Shown here: piece after piece, positions 8,609 through 17,631 of the stretch
Layout: each line of letters starts with the position of its first letter
How positions within the stretch are numbered: the stretch's first letter is position 1
Origin: an uncultured Oscillospiraceae bacterium
GTDB taxonomy: Bacteria > Bacillota > Clostridia > Oscillospirales > Oscillospiraceae
Reading direction: 5' to 3'
Assembly (NCBI GenBank): GCA_947631845.1
Contig: CANRMY010000002.1
Span: 1 to 64,000 of the forward strand
Length of the DNA stretch: 64,000 nt
Made by a program: the position numbers and the translations under genes
Notes under the pieces: model-generated
What the model was told of the DNA's origin: nothing
What the model saw: only the letters and a program-made list of their open reading frames with translations
Database searches by the model: none

Positions 8609-9808
8609 ATGACTAAAATCAAAATGAATCCCATCGTGGAGATGGACGGGGACGAGATGACCAGGATCCTCTGGCAGGAGATCAAGGATGAGCTGCTCTC
8701 CCCCTTTGTGGAACTGAACACGGAATATTACGACCTGGGCCTGCCAAACCGGGACGCCACCGGCGACCGGGTGACCGTGGAGGCCGCCGAGGCCGCCAAG
8801 CGGCTCCATGTGGCCGTCAAATGCGCCACCATCACCCCCAACGCCCAGCGGGTGGAGGAGTATAAGCTCCACGAGATGTGGAAAAGCCCCAACGCCACCA
8901 TCCGCGCCGCCCTGGACGGCACGGTTTTCCGTGCGCCCATCATGACAAGCCGCATCAAGCCCGTGGTCAACACCTGGGAGAAGCCCATCACCATCGCCCG
9001 CCACGCCTACGGCGACGTGTACAAGGCCACGGAGTACCGGGTTCCCGGTCCCGGCAGGGCTGAGCTTCTCTTCACCGGGGAGAACGGCGAGAGCTTCCGC
9101 CAGACGGTGTACGACTACGAGTGCCCCGGCGTTTTGCAGTCCATGTTCAATAAGGACAGCTCCATCGAGGCCTTCGCCCGCAGCTGCTTCGAGTACGCTC
9201 TCTCCGTCCGGCAGGATCTGTGGTTCTCCACCAAGGACACCATCTCCAAGCAGTACGATCAGACCTTCAAATTCATCTTCCAGCGCGTCTTCGACGCGGA
9301 GTACGCGGAAAAATTCAAGGCCGCCGGCATCGAGTATTTCTACACCCTCATCGACGACGCCGTGGCCCGCGTCATCCGCAGCAAGGGCGGGTTCATCTGG
9401 GCCTGCAAGAACTACGACGGGGACGTGATGAGCGACATGGTGTCCACCGCCTTCGGCTCCCTGGCCATGATGACCAGCGTCCTGGTGTCCCCCGACGGGA
9501 ACTTTGAATACGAGGCCGCCCACGGCACGGTGACGCGGCACTATTACCGGTACTTAAAGGGCGAGCAGACCTCCACGAACCCCGTGGCCACCATCTTCGC
9601 CTGGTCCGGGGCCCTCCGGAAGCGCGGGGAGCTGGACGGGAACGGAGCGCTGACCGCCTTCGCGGACAGACTGGAGCAGGCCGTCCTGGACACCATCAAC
9701 GCCGGCGTCATGACCGGCGACCTGGCCCTCCTCTGCCCCGACCCGGACGTGCAGAAGGTCACCTCCGCCGGCTTCATCGGCGCCGTCAGAGCGAGGCTTG
9801 AGAAATAA
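8609..9808 (+). CDS. icd: NADP-dependent isocitrate dehydrogenase, type II (399 aa)
   Basis: Oxidative decarboxylation of isocitrate to 2-oxoglutarate. It resembles the eukaryote-like homodimeric NADP enzymes: N-terminal NPIVEMDGDEMTRILW, the substrate loop KSPNATIRAALDGTVFR, KCATITPNAQRVEEY, the metal-binding YDGDVMSDMVSTAFGSL and the cofactor-binding EAAHGTVTRHYYRY. The length (~400) is typical. GAGGTG lies 7 nt before the ATG at 8609. It is co-directional with the hydratase and ends at a strong terminator. Together with the divergent citrate synthase it supplies 2-oxoglutarate for glutamate synthesis. Confidence 0.97.
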   Translation: MTKIKMNPIVEMDGDEMTRILWQEIKDELLSPFVELNTEYYDLGLPNRDATGDRVTVEAAEAAKRLHVAVKCATITPNAQRVEEYKLHEMWKSPNATIRAALDGTVFRAPIMTSRIKPVVNTWEKPITIARHAYGDVYKATEYRVPGPGRAELLFTGENGESFRQTVYDYECPGVLQSMFNKDSSIEAFARSCFEYALSVRQDLWFSTKDTISKQYDQTFKFIFQRVFDAEYAEKFKAAGIEYFYTLIDDAVARVIRSKGGFIWACKNYDGDVMSDMVSTAFGSLAMMTSVLVSPDGNFEYEAAHGTVTRHYYRYLKGEQTSTNPVATIFAWSGALRKRGELDGNGALTAFADRLEQAVLDTINAGVMTGDLALLCPDPDVQKVTSAGFIGAVRARLEK

Positions 9809-9830
9809 AATAACGCCCTTAACGGGCAGC

Positions 9831-9864
9831 AAAAAAGGGGCTTTTCAAAGCCCCTTTTTTCTTT
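9831..9864 (+). terminator. Terminator of icd
   Basis: Near-perfect stem AAAAAAGGGGCTTT/AAAGCCCCTTTTTT with a short loop, followed by further T-rich sequence. The A and T arms would allow activity on both strands. Confidence 0.92.
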
Positions 9865-10054
9865 TGCGTCGCGCTATCAAAAAAATCTGAAAAATATGTA
9901 GAAACTGACGGAACATCATGCTATACTATCTGTATATTTGTTATTATTTTACCTTTTCCTCCTTCCTCCGAAAAAACAGGGCGCATTAGACTGCCCACGT
10001 CTCACAGCACCCTTTTCCGCGGGACTGTCCGCGAATAGAAATAGACCGAAAAAA
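9865..10054. other. Gap with one possible promoter and no gene
   Basis: AT-rich stretch without a credible reading frame. TAGAAA (9899-9904), 17 bp, TATACT (9922-9927) would read rightward. A weak CGCGG/CCGCG stem lies near 10018-10033. The segment may be debris of the neighbouring IS110 element. Confidence 0.35.
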
Positions 10055-10255
10055 CTAATGGTGTGAAGTCAAGAATGCAATAAGAGAAAATTTGTGAAAG
10101 AAGTACCCCAAAAGAGTAGTAACCAGGGGAAAAGGCAACATCAATCCAAGCCCTGCCCCTAAAGAGAAACTGCCATACTTGCTGCCGTCCGGCCTCATGA
10201 GGTAAGCCACGTTGTTTCTGCTCCCCACATCAACGCCAGCGTAAAGTGGATCCAT
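10055..10255 (-). pseudogene. IS110-family transposase remnant (N-terminal fragment)
   Basis: An AAGGGAGGTGATAATT ribosome site precedes an ATG at 10253-10255. The first ~31 residues (MDPLYAGVDVGSRNNVAYLM then RPDGSK) match the N-terminus of IS110-type DEDD transposases, including the first catalytic Asp in GVDVGS. After SFS the sequence turns into an unrelated hydrophobic stretch and stops at residue 66, whereas intact transposases are about 300-450 residues. The catalytic core and C-terminal Tnp20 domain are absent. This is the stump of an insertion element directly upstream of the SLH protein gene. Confidence 0.7.
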
Positions 10256-10337
10256 AATTATCACCTCCCTTCGGAGTGAATGACAGATAACACTTACAAA
10301 ATTCCTGTCAAATCTTATTATACAAGGAGAAAAGAGC

Positions 10338-13300
10338 ATGAACAGATCAACGCGTTTCCTCAGCGCGCTGCTGTCGCTGTGTCTGCTGTTGGGCTTACTT
10401 CCCGGTATGGCATTTGCGGCCGACGGCGATCACCCGTTTACCGATGTGCCGAACGGCGTCTGGTACAGCGGCGCGGTCCAATACGTCTATGAGCATAACA
10501 TGATGGTCGGGACAAGCGATACCGCATTTTCTCCTGACAGTCCCGCCTCGCGCGGGATGATCGTAACGATCCTTCACCGTTTGGAGGGGCTTCCCTCCGC
10601 CACGGGGACGGCTTTTACGGATGTCCCCGCCGGTCAATGGTACACGGACGCGGTGGCCTGGGCCAGCGCAAACAATATTGTGAATGGGTATGGTAACGGC
10701 CTCTTTGGGCCGGACGATCCAATCACCCGGGAACAGATGGCGGTGATCCTGTACCGCTATGCCGGGTATAAGAAATACGATACGGCCATCACGGGCAGCG
10801 CGGCCGCCTTCTCAGACGGGGATCAGGTCGGCTCCTTCGCGGTCGACGCTGTAAACTGGGCTGTCGGTGCCGGTTTACTCCAGGGCGCGGGCGACAATAT
10901 CCTCTCCCCGGCCGGCGGCGCAACCCGCGCCCAGGCCGCGACGGTCCTCATGCGTTTTTGCCAGCGTACAGCCGCGCTTGAAGATCACACAGTGATCTTT
11001 TTCTATAACGACGGCGAAGGTACCTATGTCGCCGTGAAAGTCCGGCACGGCCAAGCCGTGACCGCCCCGTCCGATCCGGCCAGGACCGGATATATTTTTG
11101 ACGGCTGGTATACCCAGGCCGCCGGTGGGAATAAGTTCGACGTCAACACGGCCATTACGGGAGACGTAACGCTGTACGCGCATTGGAATGTGGATCCGGA
11201 CGCGCCCGCAGACACATCCTACACCGTGACATTTGACAGCAACGGCGGCAGTGCGGTCGCCGCGCAGACCGTTCGCGGCCAGATGAATGTGACCCGGCCG
11301 GCCGACCCCGAAAAAGAAAACTGCGCGTTTATCGGTTGGTATACCGGCAGCGGATATGCTGTGCCATACAACTTTGACGCTCCGGTTGAACAGGATCTCA
11401 CCCTCTATGCCAAGTGGTTTGATGAGACGGATCAGACAGATTCGGACGGAGACGGTTTGACCGACGCGCTTGAGCGGGAATTTGGGTGCGATCCCATCAA
11501 AGCGGATTCGGATGACGACGGCCTTCCCGATTCCATGGAGCTTGATTGGCTGAATTACGATCCCTCTGCCGCCGATTCCGATCTGAACGGTATTCCCGAC
11601 ACCGACGAGGATCCGGACGGCGACGGCCTCACCAATCGGGAAGAGGCGGGATATGGCACCAACCCGATCTGCTCCGATACCGACAGCGATCATCTTTCCG
11701 ATTATGACGAAATAACCGTGTACCATACAGATCCCTTGAAGGCGGACACGGATTCCGACGGCGTGAACGATGGCGTTGAGGTTGAGATCAACACCGATCC
11801 GCTTCAGAAAGAAACCCAATTTGAAACCGTCGCCTCCGTTGGCGCCGTAGATGAGAATACGCCCGTTGCCGCTTCGGCGAAAGTCACAACCAACGCCGCC
11901 GGCGCCGGTACGCTCCAAATCAGGGAGCTTGCGCCGATGGATGACCCGCTCCTGTCCCAGAGCATCGCGGGCTATTTGGGCGGTCCGGCCTATGATTTTT
12001 CCGCGGAGGGCACACTGGAATCCGCGGAAATCACGTTCGAATATGACCCGGAGCTCTGGGAGATCGGAGATACGTTCCAGCCCAAAATATATTACTTTAA
12101 TGAAGAAACCGGACTGTTGGAGGAGCTCTCCAACCAAACAGTGACCGAGGGGAAGGTCACCGCGACGGTGTCCCATTTCTCTACCTATATTTTATTGAAC
12201 AGCGTTGATGTTGACAGCGTCTGGGAAGCGGAGATCAAAGAGCCCCAGGACCGGGAAAATCCGCGGTATACCGGCATCGACATCGTATTTGTCATCGACG
12301 CGTCAGGGAGCATGGCGGCGAACGACGAGGCGGAGTTGCGTCAAGCCGCGGCAAAGGCCTTCGTCGCCAAGCTCGGCGAAAACGATCGGGCGGCTGTTAT
12401 CAAATTTACATCTCTCGCCACCGTTTGTCAGCCGTTTACAGGCGATCACACCCTCCTGGACAGCGCCATCGACAGCGTGAGCCACAGCGGCGGTACCGAT
12501 CTCAGCACGGGGATACAGGCCGCGATCAACCTGTTTACAGAGGAAAGCTATACCCGAACGGATGCTTATAAATACATCGTTTTCCTGACAGGCGGAGACG
12601 GATCCTATAACACAAGTCACACAGCAACGGCGCGTGACAATAATATTGTTATCTATACGATCGGTCTGGGGAACGGCGTTAATGAGCACAAGCTGAGGGC
12701 GATTGCCGACGGAACCGGCGGAAAGTATTTCTTCGCCGATGCCGCCGGCGCTCTTCCTGATATCTACGCGGTCGTGTCCTTTGAAACGGTAGATTATTTG
12801 ACCGATTCGAACCAGGACGGCCTCTCGGATTACTATACCAAACTGCTGAACGACGGCGTTTTGCCCCTGTCCTCCGGCTGCTTTGATTTGATCGGCGTGA
12901 CGGATATGTACGGCGAAGCGTGCGACGACTGGGACGGCGACGGCTTGAAGAACGGCGAGGAGATCCAGGTCTGCGCGGCCGGAAAAAAGGTATACGTCAA
13001 AATGGAGTCGCACCCGCTGCTTGTAGATTCCGACGGGGACGGTACCTCCGACGCGGAGGAAAAGAGGCAGGGAACATCTCCCCTGAAATATACCTCTGAC
13101 GCGTATTCACACCTCAAGAGCCTGGAAAACGACGACTTATATGTATATGTCTCCGTGGCAAACGACGACGGGGTTTTGTCAAAGATCAACGGGTTCTTCG
13201 ACTGGCAAAAGACCGACGAGGCCAAAAGGCGGCTGATCGACTATTTCTACGACTATGCGTCGGCGGATACCATTGACAAAAACAAGGATAAAATAGCCGC

Positions 13301-14543
13301 CCAGGAGACCCGTAACCAGTATCTCAAATACGCGCAGAGTTTGGCCAATCTTATCAAGACAGCAAGGAATGTCTGCACGGTCGCCGACGATGTGTCGGAA
13401 TTGGTAGAGGATATCAACAATTCAGAAGAGGCAAAGGCTTTCATTGATGAAGCCAGGGCCAAAAGCATTCAGCTGAAGGGCGCTTCCGCTCAGCTGAGAG
13501 CCTCCAGGAAGAAGATCCTGGACGCGATGAATACGGACCGGTTATCCGATAAGGATATTTTGAAAACCGTTCTGTCCGATACGGATAAAACACTCTCCAC
13601 CATAGAAGATATCCAGGACCTGTTTAAGGACTGTGATGATATAACGTCTGTTTCAAAGGATCTGATAGTTGCCCTGGCTGCGGCATCCTCCGATATCGCA
13701 ATGGCCGCCAGCACGGTCAAAACCTTCTATGACGGTTTTAAGTATATGAAGCTCGATACCGGCTTTAAGGTGATCTCAAAGGGATATAAGGACTTTTTGA
13801 AATCACAGGGCCATACGACCCGCGCCTATATCGGAGCCGCCGTGGACGTGGTAGACGGAGCCATAGAGATCGCGGAAACCTGCCATACATACGGAAAAAT
13901 AAAGGCAAACCGGGACGCGTATATGGCGTACATCGACTTGATGTATGATATCTCGGAACACGCGCCGGAAGAATATGACCGGGTCGCCGCGTCCGCCATT
14001 GCGAAAATGGCGCAGGATGTTTCCTGGAAGACTTATGAGAAGCAATTGGCCGCGGCGAATACAAAAACGGTGGTGCTCACGACGCTCTCCATCGCCCTGG
14101 ATCTGTGTCCCTATACGAAAGTGGCCAAATCCGTCTATGACCTGGCAAAGCTGACGATCAGCATCACCGGTTTGAGCGGCAACGCCCAACTCATCGTAAG
14201 CTGCAGGACCATGAAGGCCATTTCCGACGGCTGTATCAAATTTCTCGATTCCAATATCGACCCCAATGGCGCGTTTTTCTCCTACGGCGCCAACGAGGCC
14301 GCCTATATGACACAGCTGGCACAGTGCAGATTGGTCGGCGAAGACTGCGCCAAGAAGCGTCTGCTCAAGGGCGACCTGACTATGTGGATCGCGCGCTGGT
14401 TCGAAAAAACAGGGAAATCTGAAATAGAGGACATGTTTAAGTCTATTTCAGGCGGTATCTATTCCCACGCGTCCGCCCTGGGCCTCACACTTTCCAGCAA
14501 GCTGCCTTATTACAGCGGCAATGGAGGAGACGGCGGACGGTAA
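10338..14543 (+). CDS. SLH / VWA / thrombospondin-3-repeat surface protein (1401 aa)
   Basis: Predicted cell-surface protein. Order: signal peptide (1-27, ending GMAFAAD); three SLH modules (about 30-205: HPFTDVPNGVWYSGAVQYVY, TAFTDVPAGQWYTDAVAWA, AFSDGDQVGSFAVDAVNWA) that should anchor it to wall polymers; two InlB B-type repeats (about 220-365: GYIFDGWYTQAAGG, CAFIGWYTGSG); a cluster of DxDxDG calcium-type repeats (about 370-495); a VWA domain with DASGS at residue 654; a second DxDxDG cluster (about 835-945); and a long mostly helical C-terminus. In the VWA metal site the usual LTDG reads LTGGDG (residues 750-755), so the third-position Asp is displaced. A possible promoter is TTACAA-N16-TATTAT (10294-10321), with AAGGAG before the ATG. 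Adhesin or matrix-binding role is inferred. Confidence 0.88.
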   Translation: MNRSTRFLSALLSLCLLLGLLPGMAFAADGDHPFTDVPNGVWYSGAVQYVYEHNMMVGTSDTAFSPDSPASRGMIVTILHRLEGLPSATGTAFTDVPAGQWYTDAVAWASANNIVNGYGNGLFGPDDPITREQMAVILYRYAGYKKYDTAITGSAAAFSDGDQVGSFAVDAVNWAVGAGLLQGAGDNILSPAGGATRAQAATVLMRFCQRTAALEDHTVIFFYNDGEGTYVAVKVRHGQAVTAPSDPARTGYIFDGWYTQAAGGNKFDVNTAITGDVTLYAHWNVDPDAPADTSYTVTFDSNGGSAVAAQTVRGQMNVTRPADPEKENCAFIGWYTGSGYAVPYNFDAPVEQDLTLYAKWFDETDQTDSDGDGLTDALEREFGCDPIKADSDDDGLPDSMELDWLNYDPSAADSDLNGIPDTDEDPDGDGLTNREEAGYGTNPICSDTDSDHLSDYDEITVYHTDPLKADTDSDGVNDGVEVEINTDPLQKETQFETVASVGAVDENTPVAASAKVTTNAAGAGTLQIRELAPMDDPLLSQSIAGYLGGPAYDFSAEGTLESAEITFEYDPELWEIGDTFQPKIYYFNEETGLLEELSNQTVTEGKVTATVSHFSTYILLNSVDVDSVWEAEIKEPQDRENPRYTGIDIVFVIDASGSMAANDEAELRQAAAKAFVAKLGENDRAAVIKFTSLATVCQPFTGDHTLLDSAIDSVSHSGGTDLSTGIQAAINLFTEESYTRTDAYKYIVFLTGGDGSYNTSHTATARDNNIVIYTIGLGNGVNEHKLRAIADGTGGKYFFADAAGALPDIYAVVSFETVDYLTDSNQDGLSDYYTKLLNDGVLPLSSGCFDLIGVTDMYGEACDDWDGDGLKNGEEIQVCAAGKKVYVKMESHPLLVDSDGDGTSDAEEKRQGTSPLKYTSDAYSHLKSLENDDLYVYVSVANDDGVLSKINGFFDWQKTDEAKRRLIDYFYDYASADTIDKNKDKIAAQETRNQYLKYAQSLANLIKTARNVCTVADDVSELVEDINNSEEAKAFIDEARAKSIQLKGASAQLRASRKKILDAMNTDRLSDKDILKTVLSDTDKTLSTIEDIQDLFKDCDDITSVSKDLIVALAAASSDIAMAASTVKTFYDGFKYMKLDTGFKVISKGYKDFLKSQGHTTRAYIGAAVDVVDGAIEIAETCHTYGKIKANRDAYMAYIDLMYDISEHAPEEYDRVAASAIAKMAQDVSWKTYEKQLAAANTKTVVLTTLSIALDLCPYTKVAKSVYDLAKLTISITGLSGNAQLIVSCRTMKAISDGCIKFLDSNIDPNGAFFSYGANEAAYMTQLAQCRLVGEDCAKKRLLKGDLTMWIARWFEKTGKSEIEDMFKSISGGIYSHASALGLTLSSKLPYYSGNGGDGGR

Positions 14544-14887
14544 ACCCCTCCGGCGCTATTCACTGAAAACGGGGACGGCATGACCGAGATCACACCGTCC
14601 CCGCAAAACCGGATAAGCTTTCTTATGCCGCCCGCCCTTTCGGCGGGCGTTAGTTTTTCAAAAACTCAGATTATTTATTTTTTCCGGCGACATGTGCGTC
14701 GGAAAAAATCCCTTTTGTCGCCCAAGTGTGCCCCTTCGGGGTGCGCGCAGGGCGACAGCAGGGCAATTTTCTAAGAATTTCGCAAAATTCATAGAAAATT
14801 ACCCGCACGTTCCCTTGTCGAAAAAGCCCGTCGGGGCTTTTTCGACAGTCTCACGCCCGCCCTTTCGGCGGGCGTATTTTTAGTGTC
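14544..14887. repeat. Palindrome-packed intergenic region
   Basis: No gene. It contains a CGGGGACGG/CCGTCCCCG stem (14570-14603), probably the end of the surface-protein transcript, and two identical hairpins CGCCCGCC-loop-GGCGGGCG (14629-14649 and 14854-14874), each followed by T-rich sequence. It also has a TTTTTTCCG/CGGAAAAAA stem (about 14680-14707) resembling the hydratase leader hairpin, a nested palindrome GGGCAATTTTC..GAAAATTACCC (14761-14803), and a TGTCGAAAAAGCCC hairpin (14816-14847). Confidence 0.6.
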
Positions 14888-16222
14888 TTACGCCAGCGAG
14901 CCCATGGGATCCCAGGGGGCGAGCTCAATGACCGGCGTCTCCAGCGCCGCCCTCTGCCGGTCGGTCAGATACTTCCTGTTGACCACCACCTGATACATGT
15001 ACTCATCAAACCAGGCGTCGGACATGACGTAGTAGCCCTTCTTTCCGGCCTCGTCGCCCCAGCTGTTCTCCACGCGCCAGCGGGTGGGCTGTCCCGCCTC
15101 GTCCAGATCCACGCCCTGGAACACCATGGCGTGGGTCATCATGCTCTGGCAGTAGTTGAGCCGCTGGGCCTTGGTCATGCTCAGACGGATCCCCAGCGTG
15201 TTCTCATAGTCGTAGTTGTCCGGGTCCAGCGTCCCCGTCTCCCGGTCGGAGTACGGCCCCACATCGCAGCCGAACCACACCGGCTCGCCGTCCTTCATCT
15301 GGGCGATGGCCGCCGCCTTCAACTCCTCGATGGGCAGGTTCAGGTAGCACACCTGGTCGCCCTCCTTCACGTTCCCCAGCCTCTGCACCGTGAAGCGGTG
15401 ATAAAAGGGCTTGTCCTGGGTGGGCGCGTTGATCAGGCTTATGTACGCCGACAGGTCCATATCCACATATTTGGTGAAGAACGCCCGGGGCGTCAGGCCC
15501 CGCTCCCGGATGAAATTGTCCTCCTTGTCCCGGGCCTCAAAGTCCACGGTCTTGGGCGGCTCGCCCAGGCAGATGACCAGGATCCGGTAGACCTCCCCCA
15601 TCATCCGCTCCTTCTCCGCCTCCAGGGCGTCCCGGCCGGCGCCGCCGGCGGCCAGCTCCCGCAGGGTCGCCGCGTCGGTGCGCAGAAGCTCCGTGACCAC
15701 CCGGTTCATCTCCCGGGTGGACGAGGACACGGCGCTCTCGGGCATGGCGTACTTGGGCACCACGCCGTACTTCTTCACCAGATTGGCCATCATGTCCCAC
15801 TGGCCGCCGTCGCCGATGGGATCCCGCAGCAGATAGTCCAGAAGCCGGCTGCCCACAGGCTCCGCCAGCGTGTCCAGAATGTTCTCCAGGAACCAGTTGG
15901 ACTTCTCCAGCTTATCCCAAAAGAGCATATAATTCTGGGACAGCTCAAAGTCGGCGAGGTTCCACTTTTGGATGATCCGCGCGCGCATCACGTTCATGGC
16001 GGCAAAGAGCCAGCAGCGGCCGCTCTGCTTCTGATTGGTGACCGGCCCCTGCTTCAGGGCAAGGGAGAAGGCGTGGGTGGTGTTCCGCCGAGCCTGATGG
16101 TTGAGGCAGCTTTTGTTGAGTCCGTTGGTCATCACCGCGTCCCGCGCCACCGCGTTGGCCCGGTCGCCGTCGAAGGCCGCCTGGAAGCTCTCCAGGGCTT
16201 CCGCCGTAATAATTTGGTTCAT
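14888..16222 (-). CDS. pepC: Aminopeptidase C, bleomycin-hydrolase type (444 aa)
   Basis: Intracellular C1B cysteine peptidase releasing N-terminal residues from peptides. The papain-like triad is visible: Cys70 in NQKQSGRCWLFA, His in MTHAMVFQGVD and Asn in RVENSWGDEAG. Family-typical segments SRLLDYLLRDPIGDGGQWDM and CLGEPPKTVDFEARDKE are present, and the length is normal (~445). The start is the ATG at 16220-16222 behind AGGAGGGG; the 17 in-frame residues upstream lack a site. A consensus promoter lies 40 bases upstream. No operon partner. Confidence 0.95.
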   Translation of the reverse strand: MNQIITAEALESFQAAFDGDRANAVARDAVMTNGLNKSCLNHQARRNTTHAFSLALKQGPVTNQKQSGRCWLFAAMNVMRARIIQKWNLADFELSQNYMLFWDKLEKSNWFLENILDTLAEPVGSRLLDYLLRDPIGDGGQWDMMANLVKKYGVVPKYAMPESAVSSSTREMNRVVTELLRTDAATLRELAAGGAGRDALEAEKERMMGEVYRILVICLGEPPKTVDFEARDKEDNFIRERGLTPRAFFTKYVDMDLSAYISLINAPTQDKPFYHRFTVQRLGNVKEGDQVCYLNLPIEELKAAAIAQMKDGEPVWFGCDVGPYSDRETGTLDPDNYDYENTLGIRLSMTKAQRLNYCQSMMTHAMVFQGVDLDEAGQPTRWRVENSWGDEAGKKGYYVMSDAWFDEYMYQVVVNRKYLTDRQRAALETPVIELAPWDPMGSLA

Positions 16223-16263
16223 AAAGATCCCCTCCTGAGAAAAATAGATTGTATACCTTTTGG

Positions 16264-16292
16264 ATTTTAGCACTTTATCTCATTCATGTCAA
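16264..16292 (-). promoter_or_regulatory. Predicted sigma-A promoter of pepC
   Basis: Minus strand TTGACA (16287-16292), 17 bp, TAAAAT (16264-16269). Confidence 0.75.
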
Positions 16293-16313
16293 TCGCCGCC
16301 TTGAAAGGGGCGC

Positions 16314-16347
16314 AAAAAATCCGGGAACGAACAGCCGTTCCCGGATC
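16314..16347 (-). terminator. Terminator of the ABC ATPase gene
   Basis: Perfect stem ATCCGGGAACG/CGTTCCCGGAT around AACAGC, followed on the minus strand by a T6 run. It lies 34 bases past the ATPase stop. Confidence 0.9.
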
Positions 16348-16380
16348 TTTGTAACCGGCTCTGATCTGCCGGCGCGGACA

Positions 16381-17553
16381 TCAGTTGACGATGGCCCTCT
16401 CGGTCTCCTTGTCGAAGACGTGGATCTTCTCGGCGTCCAGGGCCACTGTGATCTTGCTGCCGTAGCGGGCCGTGGTGGCGGCGCTGACCTTGGCGGACCA
16501 CTGCACCTTCTTGGCGTTCTCATAGGCATCGTCGGAGAACTGGCGCTGGACCTCGGCGGGCTTCTCGTTCAGCAGGTTGAAGTACAGCAGGACCTCGGAG
16601 CCCAGCAGCTCGTAGCCGTTGATCTTCACCTCGAACTGGGTATCGGGGTGGGCCGCCAGCTCGTGCTCGGCCTCGAAAATGGCCTCGGGGCGGACGCCCA
16701 TGACGACCTTCTTGCCGATGTAGCCCTTCTCCCGGAGGACCTGGGCCTTGGATTCGGGCAGCTTCACCTTGTGGAAATCGAACTCCAGATACACGTCGTT
16801 GCCCTGGGCGGAGCACTCGGCGTTGATGAAGTTCATCTGGGGGCTGCCGATGAAGCCGGCCACAAACAGGTTGTCGGGATGGTTGTACAGCTCGCGGGGG
16901 CTGGCCACCTGCTGGATGATGCCGTCCTTCATGACCACGATCCGGGTGCCCAGGGTCATAGCCTCGGTCTGGTCGTGGGTGACGTAGATGATGGTGGCGC
17001 CCAGGCGCTGGTGGAGCGCGGAAATTTCGGCGCGCATCTGGACGCGCAGCTTGGCGTCCAGGTTGGAAAGAGGCTCGTCCATGAGGAACACCTTGGGTTC
17101 ACGGACGATGGCGCGGCCCATGGCCACACGCTGTCTCTGGCCGCCGGAGAGCGCCGCGGGCTTCCGCTCCAAAAGCTCGGACAGGTCCAGGATCTGGGAG
17201 GCGTCCTTGACCTTCTTGTTGATCTCGTGCTTGGGGGTCTTGCGGAGCTTCAGGCCGAAGGCCATGTTGTCCTTCACGGACATATGGGGATACAGAGCGT
17301 AGTTCTGGAACACCATCGCGATATCGCGGTCCTTGGGCTCCACATCGTTCATGATCTTGCCGTCGATCATGAACTCGCCCTCGGAGATGTCCTCCAGGCC
17401 GGCGATCATACGAAGGGTGGTGGACTTGCCGCAGCCGGAGGGGCCGACGAAGATGATAAACTCCTTGTCCTCAACCTCCAGGTTGAAGTCCTTTACCGCT
17501 TCGTAGCCGTTGGGGTAGATCTTGTAGATGTGCTTCAAAGACAGACTTGCCAT
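16381..17553 (-). CDS. ugpC: Sugar ABC transporter ATPase, MsmX/UgpC type (390 aa)
   Basis: Cytoplasmic ATPase subunit of CUT1 sugar importers. Walker A GPSGCGKSTTLRMIAG, Q-loop MVFQNYALYPHM, signature LSGGQRQRVAMGRAI, Walker B VFLMDEPLSNLD and switch YVTHDQTEAMTL are all intact. The C-terminal ~140 residues form the TOBE/MalK regulatory domain (GVRPEAI). An AGGAGGG site precedes the ATG at 17551-17553. It is the only sugar-type ATPase in the region, while two permease pairs at 23.2-31.4 kb lack their own, so it very probably energises both, as MsmX does in Bacillus. Confidence 0.95.
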   Translation of the reverse strand: MASLSLKHIYKIYPNGYEAVKDFNLEVEDKEFIIFVGPSGCGKSTTLRMIAGLEDISEGEFMIDGKIMNDVEPKDRDIAMVFQNYALYPHMSVKDNMAFGLKLRKTPKHEINKKVKDASQILDLSELLERKPAALSGGQRQRVAMGRAIVREPKVFLMDEPLSNLDAKLRVQMRAEISALHQRLGATIIYVTHDQTEAMTLGTRIVVMKDGIIQQVASPRELYNHPDNLFVAGFIGSPQMNFINAECSAQGNDVYLEFDFHKVKLPESKAQVLREKGYIGKKVVMGVRPEAIFEAEHELAAHPDTQFEVKINGYELLGSEVLLYFNLLNEKPAEVQRQFSDDAYENAKKVQWSAKVSAATTARYGSKITVALDAEKIHVFDKETERAIVN

Positions 17554-17631
17554 GATTAACCCTCCTGAATTGAAATGTTCAATTTTTACCTTCTTAATAA
17601 ATTTTTATATGTAAAGGGGATGCTCCCCGAT

